In this document: positions 34,135-43,918 of the stretch, piece by piece
Layout: each line of letters begins with the position of its first letter
Numbering within the stretch: the first letter of the stretch is position 1
Assembly (NCBI RefSeq): GCF_000515115.1
Contig: NZ_KI911538.1
Span: forward strand, 138,803-202,802
DNA length: 64,000 nt
From: Nocardiopsis sp. CNT312
Lineage (GTDB): Bacteria > Actinomycetota > Actinomycetes > Streptosporangiales > Streptosporangiaceae
Reading direction: 5' to 3'
Program-made: the position numbers and the translations under genes
Notes under the pieces: model-generated
Seen by the model: the letters and a program-made list of their open reading frames with translations, nothing else
The model's database searches: none
What the model was told of the DNA's origin: nothing

Positions 34135-35394
34135 ATGGCGATTGCCGCCACAGAACCCAGCACCGTCCGCGCCTTCGGCCCCGCCGACGCCCTCTCCTGT
34201 CGCGAGTGCGGCGAGCGCTACGACCTCACCCCCAAGTTCGCCTGCGAGTTCTGTTTCGGCCCCCTTGAGGTGGCCTACGACTTCGGTGACGTCTCCCGCG
34301 CGGAGATCGAGAGCGGCCCCGCCAACATCTGGCGCTACCGCTCCCTCCTGCCGGTGCCGCCCAACGTCGCCGAACTCCCCAACATGAACCCCGGCCTGAC
34401 CCCCCTCGTCAAGGCCGACCGCCTCGCCGCCGAGCTGGGCCTGGACTCGCTGTACGTCAAGGACGACTCCGGCAACCCCACGCACTCCTTCAAGGACCGC
34501 GTCGTGGCGATGGCCGTCGAGGCCGCCCGCACCTTCGGCTTCACCACCCTGTCCTGCTCCTCCACCGGGAACCTGGCCGGAGCCGTCGGCGCCGCCGCCG
34601 CGCGCGCCGGGTTCGATTCCTGCGTGTTCATCCCCGCCGGCCTGGAGGAGGCCAAGGTGGTCATGGCCGCCGTCTACGGCGGCAAGGTCGTGGCCATCGA
34701 CGGCAACTACGACGACGTGAACCGGTTCTGCTCCGAGCTCATCGGCGACCCGGCCGGCGAGGGCTGGGGCTTCGTCAACGTCAACCTGCGCCCCTACTAC
34801 GGCGAGGGCTCCAAGACGCTGGCCTACGAGATCGCCGAGCAGCTCGGCTGGCGCCTGCCCGAGCAGATCGTCATCCCGATCGCCTCCGGCTCCCAGCTCA
34901 CCAAGATCGACAAGGGCTTCCAGGAGCTCATCAAGATCGGCCTGGTCGAAAACCGCCCGTACCGGATCTTCGGCGCCCAGGCCACCGGCTGCTCCCCGGT
35001 CGCCCGGGCATGGGAGGCCGGCCACGACGTCATCCAGCCGGTCAAGCCCGACACCATCGCCAAGTCGCTGGCCATCGGCAACCCGGCGGACGGCCCCTAC
35101 GTGCTCGACATCGCCCAGCGCACCGGCGGTTCGGTGGAGCACGTCAGCGACGCCGAGGTCGTCGACTCCATCAACCTTCTGGCCCGCACCGAGGGGGTCT
35201 TCGCCGAGACCGCGGGCGGGGTAACCACCGGTGTGCTCCGCAAGCTCGTGCGCGAGGGCAGGATCGACCCCAAGGCCGAGACGGTCGTCCTCAACACCGG
35301 CGACGGGCTCAAGACCCTCAACGCCGTGGAAGCGGGCGTGACCGCGACGATCAAGCCGTCGCTATCCGCGTTCACCGACGCCGGCCTGCTCTGA
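34135..35394 (+). CDS. thrC: threonine synthase family PLP enzyme
   Basis: Fold-type II PLP enzyme of 419 aa. An N-terminal zinc-knuckle-like pair of CxxC motifs (LSCRECGERY ... CEFCFG) leads into the catalytic domain; the PLP lysine is in NPTHSFKDRV and the phosphate loop in SSTGNLAGA. Threonine synthases act on O-phosphohomoserine. Actinomycetes usually encode housekeeping thrC with hom and thrB; here the gene is instead preceded by a SAM-I riboswitch and followed by a sulfur-carrier gene. That points to homocysteine/methionine formation from phosphohomoserine rather than, or besides, threonine. The family is firm; the alternative role is inference. Confidence 0.88.
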   Translation: MAIAATEPSTVRAFGPADALSCRECGERYDLTPKFACEFCFGPLEVAYDFGDVSRAEIESGPANIWRYRSLLPVPPNVAELPNMNPGLTPLVKADRLAAELGLDSLYVKDDSGNPTHSFKDRVVAMAVEAARTFGFTTLSCSSTGNLAGAVGAAAARAGFDSCVFIPAGLEEAKVVMAAVYGGKVVAIDGNYDDVNRFCSELIGDPAGEGWGFVNVNLRPYYGEGSKTLAYEIAEQLGWRLPEQIVIPIASGSQLTKIDKGFQELIKIGLVENRPYRIFGAQATGCSPVARAWEAGHDVIQPVKPDTIAKSLAIGNPADGPYVLDIAQRTGGSVEHVSDAEVVDSINLLARTEGVFAETAGGVTTGVLRKLVREGRIDPKAETVVLNTGDGLKTLNAVEAGVTATIKPSLSAFTDAGLL

Positions 35395-35480
35395 GCGGCG
35401 GCCCGCACCGACGACTCCGCGGTGCCGGCGGCGGCGTGCCCCGGGCACCGCACACCACCCGACGAAGGAAGAACACCCGT

Positions 35481-35759
35481 ATGAGCGCCAGCGTTCGCGT
35501 CCCCACCATCCTGCGCACCTACACCGGCGACGCCGCCGAAGTGTCTGCCGAGGGCACCACCCTCGCCGAGGTCCTCGACGACCTGGAGGCCAACTACCCG
35601 GGCATCCGGGAGCGGATCCTCGACGACTCGGGCAAGGTGCGCCGGTTCGTCAACGTCTACGTGGGCGACGAGGACGTGCGCTTCGAGCAGGGCCTGCGGA
35701 CCGCGGTCGCCGACGGTGCCCAGGTCTCGATCATCCCGGCCGTGGCCGGGGGCTGCTGA
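35481..35759 (+). CDS. MoaD/ThiS-family sulfur carrier with Gly-Gly-Cys end
   Basis: Ubiquitin-fold sulfur carrier of 92 aa, related to CysO, MoaD and ThiS. The sequence has the beta-grasp order with FVNVYVGDEDVRF in the middle and ends VSIIPAVAGGC. Active carriers end in Gly-Gly, which is adenylated and thiocarboxylated; here one extra Cys follows, so a peptidase of the Mec/JAMM type would have to remove it first. ATG start preceded by GAAGGAAG, 86 nt after thrC, probably in the same riboswitch-controlled transcript. Likely sulfur donor to the upstream PLP enzyme (inference). Confidence 0.85.
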   Translation: MSASVRVPTILRTYTGDAAEVSAEGTTLAEVLDDLEANYPGIRERILDDSGKVRRFVNVYVGDEDVRFEQGLRTAVADGAQVSIIPAVAGGC

Positions 35760-35781
35760 CCCCGAGCAGGCCCGAAAGGAC

Positions 35782-35814
35782 ACGGCTCCGCTCCCGACAG
35801 GGGATCGGAGCCGT
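35782..35814 (+). terminator. hairpin terminator after the sulfur carrier gene
   Basis: Arms ACGGCTCCG (35782-35790) and CGGAGCCGT (35806-35814) pair perfectly, with partial pairing inside the loop, 22 bp after the stop codon. Confidence 0.7.
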
Positions 35815-35844
35815 TCGGCGCTCCGGGCGGGGCCCTACGGCCGG

Positions 35845-36190
35845 ATGACGCCGGACCGGCGCGCCGCCCAGCGCGAGGAGGTCACCGCCGACCTGGACGC
35901 GGAGGAGGCCCGCGTCTGGGTCGTGCCCGTCGAGGGCACCGTGGCCGGGTCCGGTCGGTGCGCCCGCGGCCCGACGGCGGCATGGGCGGGATCACCCTGG
36001 CCGCCGTCGGCCCCGCCTGGGGGACCGGTACGGAGCTGACCGTGTTCGCGGTTGGGCGGATCCGGGATCGGGGTAGGGGGACCTCGAGGGTGGAGACCGG
36101 CGCTGAGGAGGGCCGTGCCCCCGCCCGCCGGGCCTGTGGGAAGGCCGGGCCGGTCCCGCTGCCGATCACCCGGTACTTCACGGAGCTGTG
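35845..36190 (+). pseudogene. decayed GNAT acetyltransferase
   Basis: Pieces of one acetyltransferase lie in different frames. Frame A gives RREEV-like AAQREEVTADLDAEEARVW and VVPVEGTVAG; near 35950 the match continues in another frame with RPDGGMGGITLAAVGPAW, GTELTVFAVGRIRDRG, then ETGAEEGRAPARRACGKAG and LPITRYFTEL, the usual GNAT end. The acetyl-CoA loop RRxGxG is damaged to WGTG, the N-terminal part is missing, and at least one frameshift is needed. It lies between the sulfur-carrier terminator and the groEL control region. Confidence 0.7.
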
Positions 36191-36303
36191 CCGGGCGGCG
36201 GCATGCGTCCCGGTGCGGCCGCGGGCCGAGCGGCCGTTCACGCCGCCTTTTGTACACGCAGGTGAAAGGCGGTGCGACGGCTGTGGAAATCGTGACCACA
36301 TCG

Positions 36304-36330
36304 TTTGCACTCTCCCGGGGAGAGTGCTAA
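36304..36330 (+). promoter_or_regulatory. CIRCE element 1 with overlapping promoter
   Basis: TTTGCACTC, nine bases, GAGTGCTAA: one mismatch to the HrcA operator CIRCE (TTAGCACTC-N9-GAGTGCTAA). A vegetative-type promoter overlaps it, with TTGCAC at 36305-36310 and TAAAAA at 36328-36333, 17 bp apart. HrcA bound here would block groEL transcription at normal temperature. Confidence 0.88.
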
Positions 36331-36342
36331 AAATAGACCTGG

Positions 36343-38126
<1,784 letters not shown>

Positions 38127-38174
38127 GCTCCGCCTGGAGTCCGGGGTCCGGATACGCGACCTCGCCCGCGACGA

Positions 38175-38203
38175 CCGGGCGGCCCTGCGGGGCCGCCCGG
38201 TTT
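38175..38203 (+). terminator. groEL terminator
   Basis: Perfect 10-bp arms CCGGGCGGCC (38175-38184) and GGCCGCCCGG (38191-38200) with a 6-nt loop, followed by TTT. Confidence 0.85.
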
Positions 38204-38253
38204 CGCCGTTTCCAGGGGGTCTGCGGCGGACGGCCGCGCTGTGCGGTGCGCTG

Positions 38254-38706
38254 GTGCACCGGGCGCTGAATCGTGTGATCCCGGACGACCGGCACGTCTT
38301 GCAGACACTGGGCGTGCAGGTCTCGGCCATCGAACGTCTGTACATGCCGGACCTCGTCGTCATGCCCGAAGACGTGGCCTTCGACCCTTCCCGTTCCCCG
38401 TCCCCGGCGGAGGAGGCGTCGCTCGTCGTGGAAATCGTGTCCAGGAGCAGTCGGGGCATCGGCCGCAGGAAGAAATTGGCCGGTGACGCTTATGCGGCGA
38501 TCCCCCTCTACCTGCTCATCGGCGTCTGGGACGAGCACGGACCGTCGGTGACCCTCTACGAGCAGCCCGACCACGGCCGGTACAACCACGCCGCCACGGT
38601 GAACTCCGGCGGGAAGGTCCGCCTACCCGAGCCTTGCGACCTGGGACTGGACGCCTCCAGGTTCCCCGGACCCGAACAGTGGAAGCCCGGACCCGAGGGA
38701 CCGGCT
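38254..38706 (+). pseudogene. truncated Uma2-family (DUF820) nuclease-like gene
   Basis: The frame begins in mid-domain with HRALNRVIPDDRHV, then LYMPDLVVMPEDVAF, ASLVVEIVSRSSRGIGRRKK and IPLYLLIGVWD, the conserved core of Uma2 proteins, which have a PD-(D/E)XK fold (Asp of MPDL, Glu of VEIVS, Lys region RRKK). The first 50-60 residues normally present are missing, no ribosome site precedes the frame, and it lacks a stop where Uma2 proteins end, running on antisense into the ABC gene. It is best read as a decayed copy directly after the groEL terminator. Confidence 0.7.
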
Positions 38707-38718
38707 CCCCGGCACGGC

Positions 38719-40515
38719 TCAGCCGCCGTGCCAGGCATGCCACAGCCGCGCGTAGGACCCGCCCCGGGCGAGCAGTTCGTCGTGGGTGCCCAGCTCGCTG
38801 ACCGACCCGTCCTCCACCACCGCGACGCGGTCGGCGTCGCGGGCGGTGTGCAGCTGGTGCGCGATCGCCACCACGGTCCGGCCCGCCAGAGCACCCGCCA
38901 GGGAGCGCTCCAGGTCCCGGGCCGCACGCGGGTCGATCGACGACGTCGCCTCGTCCAGCACCAGCACGTGCGGGTCGGCCAGCACCACCCGGGCCAGCGC
39001 CAACTGCTGCACGCGGTCCGGCTCCAGCGCGTCCCGGCCCGAACCCACCGGGGTGTCCAGCCCGTCCGGGAGCGTACGGACCCAGGTGTGGGCACCCACC
39101 GCCGCCAGCGCCTGCCACAGCCGGTCCTCGTCGGCCTCGCCGTCCCCCAGCACGAGTGACAGGTTCTCCGCGATGGTCCCCCGGAATACGTGGCTCTCCT
39201 GGCTCAGCAGGATCACCGGTTTCCGTGCCTCACCCGGGTCCCGCGCACCGCCCCCGATCAGTACGTCGCCTGAGGTCGGCCGGTGGATACCGGCGATGAG
39301 CTTGCCGAGCGTGGACTTGCCCGCGCCGCTGGGGCCGACCACGGCCAGCCGCTCGCCCGGCCGCACGAGGAGATCGACCCCGTGCAGGACCTCGGCTCCG
39401 GTGTAGCCGAACCGCACCCCGCGCAGTTCGACCGTCCCGGGCTCGGAGCCCCCCGCCGGGGGCGCCGCCGCGCCGCCGGTCCCGGCCGACTCCGCGCCGA
39501 GCAGCCGCCGCAGGCAGGTGAAGCCCATCATGAGGCTGTCCACCTCGTCGATCAGCTCCTCCAGCGGCCGGGCCATCTGTGTGGCGAGGAAGACCGCCGT
39601 GGCGATCTGCCCCACGGTGATCTGCCCGTCCATCCGCAGCAGCCCCGCGACCAGCAGTGTCGCCGGGAGGGGGAAGGCGTAGGCGAAATCCAGCTGGGGG
39701 AACCACACCGAGCGCAGCCACAGCGTGTACCGCTCGGCCAGGTAGGACCGGCGGACCCGCTCCTCGGCCCGGCCCCGCTGGCGGGCCTGCCTCCCGAGGG
39801 CCTCGACGGTGTGCGCGCCCTCCACGGTCTCGGTCACGCCCTGGGTCAGGTCGGAGTAGGCGGCGAGTTCGCGCACGTACCCCTCGGGCGCACGGCGGGT
39901 GTACCAGCGGGTGGACAGCCACACCACGAGGGCCGAGGGCAGCCAGGCCAGGAGCAGGGCCGGGTGGAGGAACGCGATCGCGGCGGTGATGACCACCAGG
40001 GTCACCGCGCTCACCAGGACGGCGGGTACCGACTGGCGGGCCGCGTAGCTCAGGTGGTCGGTGTCGCGGCCGGTACGGGCCAGCAGGTCGCCGCTTCCGG
40101 CGCGCTCCACCGCGCCCAGGGGCAGGCGCAGTACGCCGTCGACGAACTCCTCGCGCACCTGTGCGAGCAGGTTCTCCCCGAACCGGATGGCGGTGGCCAC
40201 TGACACCAGGAGGAGGGCCGCGTGGACGCACAGGGAGACGACGATCGCCGCCGCCATCAGGTCGACACGTCCCCCGTCGCCGTCCGCGCGCACGGTGTCG
40301 ATCATGGTGCCGAGCATCCACGGCGCGACGAGCGCGCTCAGCGACGCGGCTCCGTACAGTACGACGATGCCCGTGAGGGTCCACCCGTGCTCGGCGCAGA
40401 CACGGCGCAGCCGCCGCCACACCGTGGGGGAGGGGGCGATCGGGAGCTGGTCGGGAGGACGCGTCCGGGGGGCCCTCGGCAGGTCGGGGGAGGGGCGTGC
40501 GGTGGTCTGGGTCAT
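38719..40515 (-). CDS. ABC exporter half-transporter (intact Walker A, degenerate signature)
   Basis: Fused membrane and ATPase protein of 598 aa. Six transmembrane helices lie between about residues 45 and 335; the nucleotide-binding domain has Walker A GPSGAGKST (394-402), Walker B HVLVLDEATSS (516-526) and an H-loop His553. The ABC signature is abnormal, ALEPDRVQQLALAR in place of LSGGQxQR. Its ATG overlaps the stop of the partner half-transporter (ATGA), which has the opposite defects, so they should form a heterodimer with one consensus ATP site. It exports an unknown, probably hydrophobic or peptide, substrate. Confidence 0.9.
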   Translation of the reverse strand: MTQTTARPSPDLPRAPRTRPPDQLPIAPSPTVWRRLRRVCAEHGWTLTGIVVLYGAASLSALVAPWMLGTMIDTVRADGDGGRVDLMAAAIVVSLCVHAALLLVSVATAIRFGENLLAQVREEFVDGVLRLPLGAVERAGSGDLLARTGRDTDHLSYAARQSVPAVLVSAVTLVVITAAIAFLHPALLLAWLPSALVVWLSTRWYTRRAPEGYVRELAAYSDLTQGVTETVEGAHTVEALGRQARQRGRAEERVRRSYLAERYTLWLRSVWFPQLDFAYAFPLPATLLVAGLLRMDGQITVGQIATAVFLATQMARPLEELIDEVDSLMMGFTCLRRLLGAESAGTGGAAAPPAGGSEPGTVELRGVRFGYTGAEVLHGVDLLVRPGERLAVVGPSGAGKSTLGKLIAGIHRPTSGDVLIGGGARDPGEARKPVILLSQESHVFRGTIAENLSLVLGDGEADEDRLWQALAAVGAHTWVRTLPDGLDTPVGSGRDALEPDRVQQLALARVVLADPHVLVLDEATSSIDPRAARDLERSLAGALAGRTVVAIAHQLHTARDADRVAVVEDGSVSELGTHDELLARGGSYARLWHAWHGG

Positions 40516-42251
40516 CGGCCTTCCTCCACTGCGGCGGAGCCTGCGACGGTGGCCGCGTAGTCCGGGTTCGAGGCCAGGAGCGTGCGGTGGGTGCCCTCGG
40601 CCACGACCCTGCCGTCTCGGACGAGGCACACGCGGTCGGTGTGGGCGAGCAGCAGGGGGCTGGTGGTGATCAGGGCGGTGGTGCGGCCGAGCCGTTGCCC
40701 GGCGAGCCGCTGGGCGATGATCCCTTCGGTGTGCACGTCCACCGCCGAGGCCGGTTCGACCAGGACGAGGACCTCCGGGGCCACTGCCAGCGCCCGGGCG
40801 AGCCGCAGCCGCTGCTGTTCGCCGCCGGAGTGCTCGCGTCCGCGCTCGGCGAGCACGGTGTCCCACCCCAGCGGTGACCGTTCCACCACGTCCCCGGCGT
40901 GTGCGGCACGCACGATCCGGGCCAGGTGCGCGTCTGACAGGTCCCCGCCGGGGTCCAATTCGTCCCGGAGCCTGCCGGAGAACAGGTGGGCGTCGTTGGC
41001 GGCCACGAGCACCCGCTCGCGCACCCGTTTCAACGGGAGGTCGCGCAGGGACACCGTGCGGCCGGTGGAGCGCTCGACCAATTCCGCGCAGTCCTCGCGA
41101 TAGCGGCCCAGCCGCGCTGCGACGGCGGTCGCGTCGGAGGGGCCGGCGCACACCACGCCGGTCACCTCCCCGGCGGTGACGGTCACACCGCTCACCGGGT
41201 CGCGGAGGTCGCACGGCCCCTCCGGCTCCGGCCGTGGGTGTGCGGGGTCGGGGTGGTCGTGGGCCAGGCCCAGCACTCCGGTGATCCGTCCCGCCGCCAC
41301 GCGGGCCGACACGTACAGGGAGGCGACGAGCATGAGGCGGCGCACGTCCTCGCCCAGGGCGCGCGTATAGCCGTAGAAGGCGACCAGCAGGCCGAGGGTG
41401 AGTGCGCCCTCCAGCGCCAGCCGAGCCCCGTACCAGACCACCCCCACCAGGAGCAGGCCCGGCAGGAGGGTCCGCGCGGCCTGGAGACAGGCGTCCGTCC
41501 AGCCGACCCGGACCCCGGCGTCGCGGACCCGGCGCGACTCGTCCCGGTAGCGCCGCACGAAGGCCCGCTCGCCGCCCACGCCGCGCAGGACGCGCAGGCC
41601 CGCCACCAGGTCCCCGGCGATCGTGGTGAGTTCGGCCTGGTGGTCGCGCTGGTGGGTCTGGCGGCGCGAGAGCGATCGCAGCAGCGGCACCATGCCCACC
41701 GTGATCAGGGGGACCGCGGCCAGGACCGCGAGACCGAACACGGTGTGCGCGGCCAGCATGAGCGCGGCGGCCACGGCGATGGAGACGACCGCGCCGGGGC
41801 CGCGGACGGAGTCCTCGAAGAACTCGCCGATCTGGTCGATGTCGTCGGTGCCGACCGCCACCACCTCCCCGGAGGGGAGCCTGCGGGTGAGGGTGGGGCC
41901 CAGGGCGACGGCCCGCCCGGTCACCGACTGCACGGTGCGGTAGGCCGAGGCGTACCAGTTGAAGGACGTGGTGCGTTCATGGAAGGGGACGATCACGACC
42001 CGGATCAGGGTCAGCCCGGTGAGGACGCCGCACCACAGCAGGAGGTCGTCGCTATCGCCGTCGGCGAGCCCGGAGTCGATCGCGGCGCCCAGCGCGGCGG
42101 CGCTGAGCACACCGCAGGTCGTGTACGCGCCACTGACGAGGGAGCCCCACGTGAGGGAGGCCCACTGCCGACGCGCGAGCCAGAGCAGGTAGCGGTCGGC
42201 CGACCGGTGATCGGGGACGCCCGGGGGTTCGGGAAGATCGCGCACGGTCAC
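40512..42251 (-). CDS. ABC exporter half-transporter (degenerate Walker A, intact signature)
   Basis: Fused membrane and ATPase protein of 579 aa, first gene of the exporter pair. Transmembrane helices occupy about residues 30-330. In the nucleotide-binding domain the Walker A position reads AGPSDATAVAA (369-379), lacking the Gly-Lys-Ser/Thr, and Walker B ends VLVLVEP with Val in place of Asp, whereas the signature HSGGEQQR (474-481) is good. Alone it could not hydrolyse ATP; with the downstream partner it supplies the signature for the active site. Start codon is ATG or a nearby alternative; no other genes appear in the operon. Confidence 0.88.
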   Translation of the reverse strand: MTVRDLPEPPGVPDHRSADRYLLWLARRQWASLTWGSLVSGAYTTCGVLSAAALGAAIDSGLADGDSDDLLLWCGVLTGLTLIRVVIVPFHERTTSFNWYASAYRTVQSVTGRAVALGPTLTRRLPSGEVVAVGTDDIDQIGEFFEDSVRGPGAVVSIAVAAALMLAAHTVFGLAVLAAVPLITVGMVPLLRSLSRRQTHQRDHQAELTTIAGDLVAGLRVLRGVGGERAFVRRYRDESRRVRDAGVRVGWTDACLQAARTLLPGLLLVGVVWYGARLALEGALTLGLLVAFYGYTRALGEDVRRLMLVASLYVSARVAAGRITGVLGLAHDHPDPAHPRPEPEGPCDLRDPVSGVTVTAGEVTGVVCAGPSDATAVAARLGRYREDCAELVERSTGRTVSLRDLPLKRVRERVLVAANDAHLFSGRLRDELDPGGDLSDAHLARIVRAAHAGDVVERSPLGWDTVLAERGREHSGGEQQRLRLARALAVAPEVLVLVEPASAVDVHTEGIIAQRLAGQRLGRTTALITTSPLLLAHTDRVCLVRDGRVVAEGTHRTLLASNPDYAATVAGSAAVEEGR

Positions 42252-42378
42252 CGGACTCTAATCGGTGGGGGCGGGCGGGGCCACTGGTTTTTCTCCGGCG
42301 GGGCGCGGGAGGTCTCGGGGGTGTTCTCAGGGGGATACCGGATGCGCCGTGCTTTGGCTGTGCGCAAGAGTGGGGCCC

Positions 42379-43230
42379 ATGGATGGCACCCCCGTGTCCG
42401 GGCCGTCGTCCCCCGTCTCCCGGAGGCCGCCCCTGCCCGTGCGGAGCACCGTGGTGACGGCGGCGGCCCTTCTGCTCTGGTGGCTCATGCTCAGCGTGAG
42501 CGGCCTGCTCCCGGGACCGCTCGGCCGCGCGGCCACCGCGGCGGCCCTCTGCGTGCTCGCCGTGGCGCTGGTGTGGGCGGCGCGCCGCTTCCTCGACCGG
42601 CAGCCGTGGCACGGGCCGGCGCTGACCGGTCCCCGCGCGGGGTGGCGGCCCTTCCTCGTCGGCGTGGCGTCGTGGGCGCTGCCCGGCTGTGCGGGGATGG
42701 CGCTGTGCGTGGTGCTGGGGTGGTCGTTCGTCGTGCGGACGGCCCCGTGGGGCGAGCTGGTGCCGGGACTGGTGTTCCTGGCGCTGGTGGTGCTGCTGGC
42801 CGAGGCGCTGCCCGAGGAGCTGATCTTCCGCGGCTACCTGTTCCGGAACCTGAACGCCGCCCTGCCCGCCTGGGCCGCCGTCGCGGCGCAGGCGGCCCTG
42901 TTCGTCCTGTTCGGCACGGCGCTGTGGGTGTCCACCGAGGGGTGGGGTGTGCTTGCGGAGCGGCTGCCCCTGTTCCTGGGCCTGGGGGTGGTGCTCGGGT
43001 GCATCCGGGTGGTCACCGGGAGCGTGTGGGCGTGCGTGGGGTTCCACCTGGTCTTCCAGACGGTGGCCCAGGGGGTGCTCGGCGGCGACTACGTCCAGGT
43101 CCGGGGTGTCGACACCCTGACGTCGGTGGGGCTGGCCGCCCCGTTCCTCCTCGGGGTGTCGACCGCGATGCTGCTGGTGGGGAAGCCGGGCCGGTGGGGG
43201 GCGCGTGTTCCCGACGATCCTCGGGCCTGA
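42379..43230 (+). CDS. CPBP-family intramembrane metalloprotease
   Basis: Integral membrane protein of 283 aa with about seven hydrophobic segments. The family motif EExxxR is present in EALPEELIFRGYLF, and the second conserved His lies in CVGFHLVFQ; together they form the putative zinc-type active site of CAAX-protease / bacteriocin-processing (CPBP, Abi) proteins. Bacterial members process or protect against peptides, but targets are seldom known. Start ATG at 42379 is chosen for position before the first helix. It converges on the Nudix gene with only 4 bp between stops. Confidence 0.88.
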   Translation: MDGTPVSGPSSPVSRRPPLPVRSTVVTAAALLLWWLMLSVSGLLPGPLGRAATAAALCVLAVALVWAARRFLDRQPWHGPALTGPRAGWRPFLVGVASWALPGCAGMALCVVLGWSFVVRTAPWGELVPGLVFLALVVLLAEALPEELIFRGYLFRNLNAALPAWAAVAAQAALFVLFGTALWVSTEGWGVLAERLPLFLGLGVVLGCIRVVTGSVWACVGFHLVFQTVAQGVLGGDYVQVRGVDTLTSVGLAAPFLLGVSTAMLLVGKPGRWGARVPDDPRA

Positions 43231-43234
43231 GCCG

Positions 43235-43651
43235 TCAGTGGACAGTGCCCCGTGCGTGCAGCAGTTCCACGAGCCTGCGCACGGCGGGGGCGCAGCGGTC
43301 GCGGTCGGCGAAGGCGATCCACTCCAGGCCGGTGATCTCGTGGTCCGCGGCGATCTCCCCGTCGTGCTCGGCGGTGTAGCAGGTCATCCGCACACGCGTG
43401 CCCGGTGCCTGGGCGTGCGCGTCCTCGTCGATCACCGTGACGAGGTGAAAGGTCCCTGGGCGCAGCCGGACGCTGACCTCCTCCAACGCCTCCCTCGTCA
43501 CAGCGGTCTCGTCGCTCTCACCGGGCTCGCGTTTCCCGCCGGGCACGTAGAGCAGGTCCCTGCCCCGGGAACGCACGCACAGCAGGCGGCCGTCGCGGAC
43601 GTGCACCCAGGCCAGGGCGTCGATCACCGGGGGAGCGGGGGTCGGTTCCAA
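43235..43651 (-). CDS. Nudix hydrolase
   Basis: Nudix protein of 138 aa. The box is GGKREPGESDETAVTREALE followed by EVSV, matching GX5EX7REUXEE with Val at the end. VIDALAWVHVRDGRLLCVRS is the usual first strand and LYVPGGK the substrate-side loop. TTG at 43651 is chosen because GGAAGGA lies 6 nt upstream. Substrate unknown; it sits between a CPBP protease and a Zeta-like kinase without evident operon partners. Confidence 0.87.
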   Translation of the reverse strand: MEPTPAPPVIDALAWVHVRDGRLLCVRSRGRDLLYVPGGKREPGESDETAVTREALEEVSVRLRPGTFHLVTVIDEDAHAQAPGTRVRMTCYTAEHDGEIAADHEITGLEWIAFADRDRCAPAVRRLVELLHARGTVH

Positions 43652-43918
43652 CGGGGGTCCTTCCGGGAGGGAGAAACGGGGGTTGAGCGGGGCGGCGGCG
43701 GTGCGACCCGTGGTGGCGGAGGGACCTGAACTACCGTTGGGTGGCCGCCGCAACACGCCCTTTTCCGCTGGGAGAGGACGTCGGGTGACCACTGTAGGCC
43801 GTTCTCGTCACGGCTTCACCGAACGTTCCCCCCAAAGCGGAATCACGCATTACCATCCGGGTGCCGACGCCGTTGACCGACCGGCTCCGCCCCCAGGAGC
43901 CGAGGGAAGGCACAGCTT

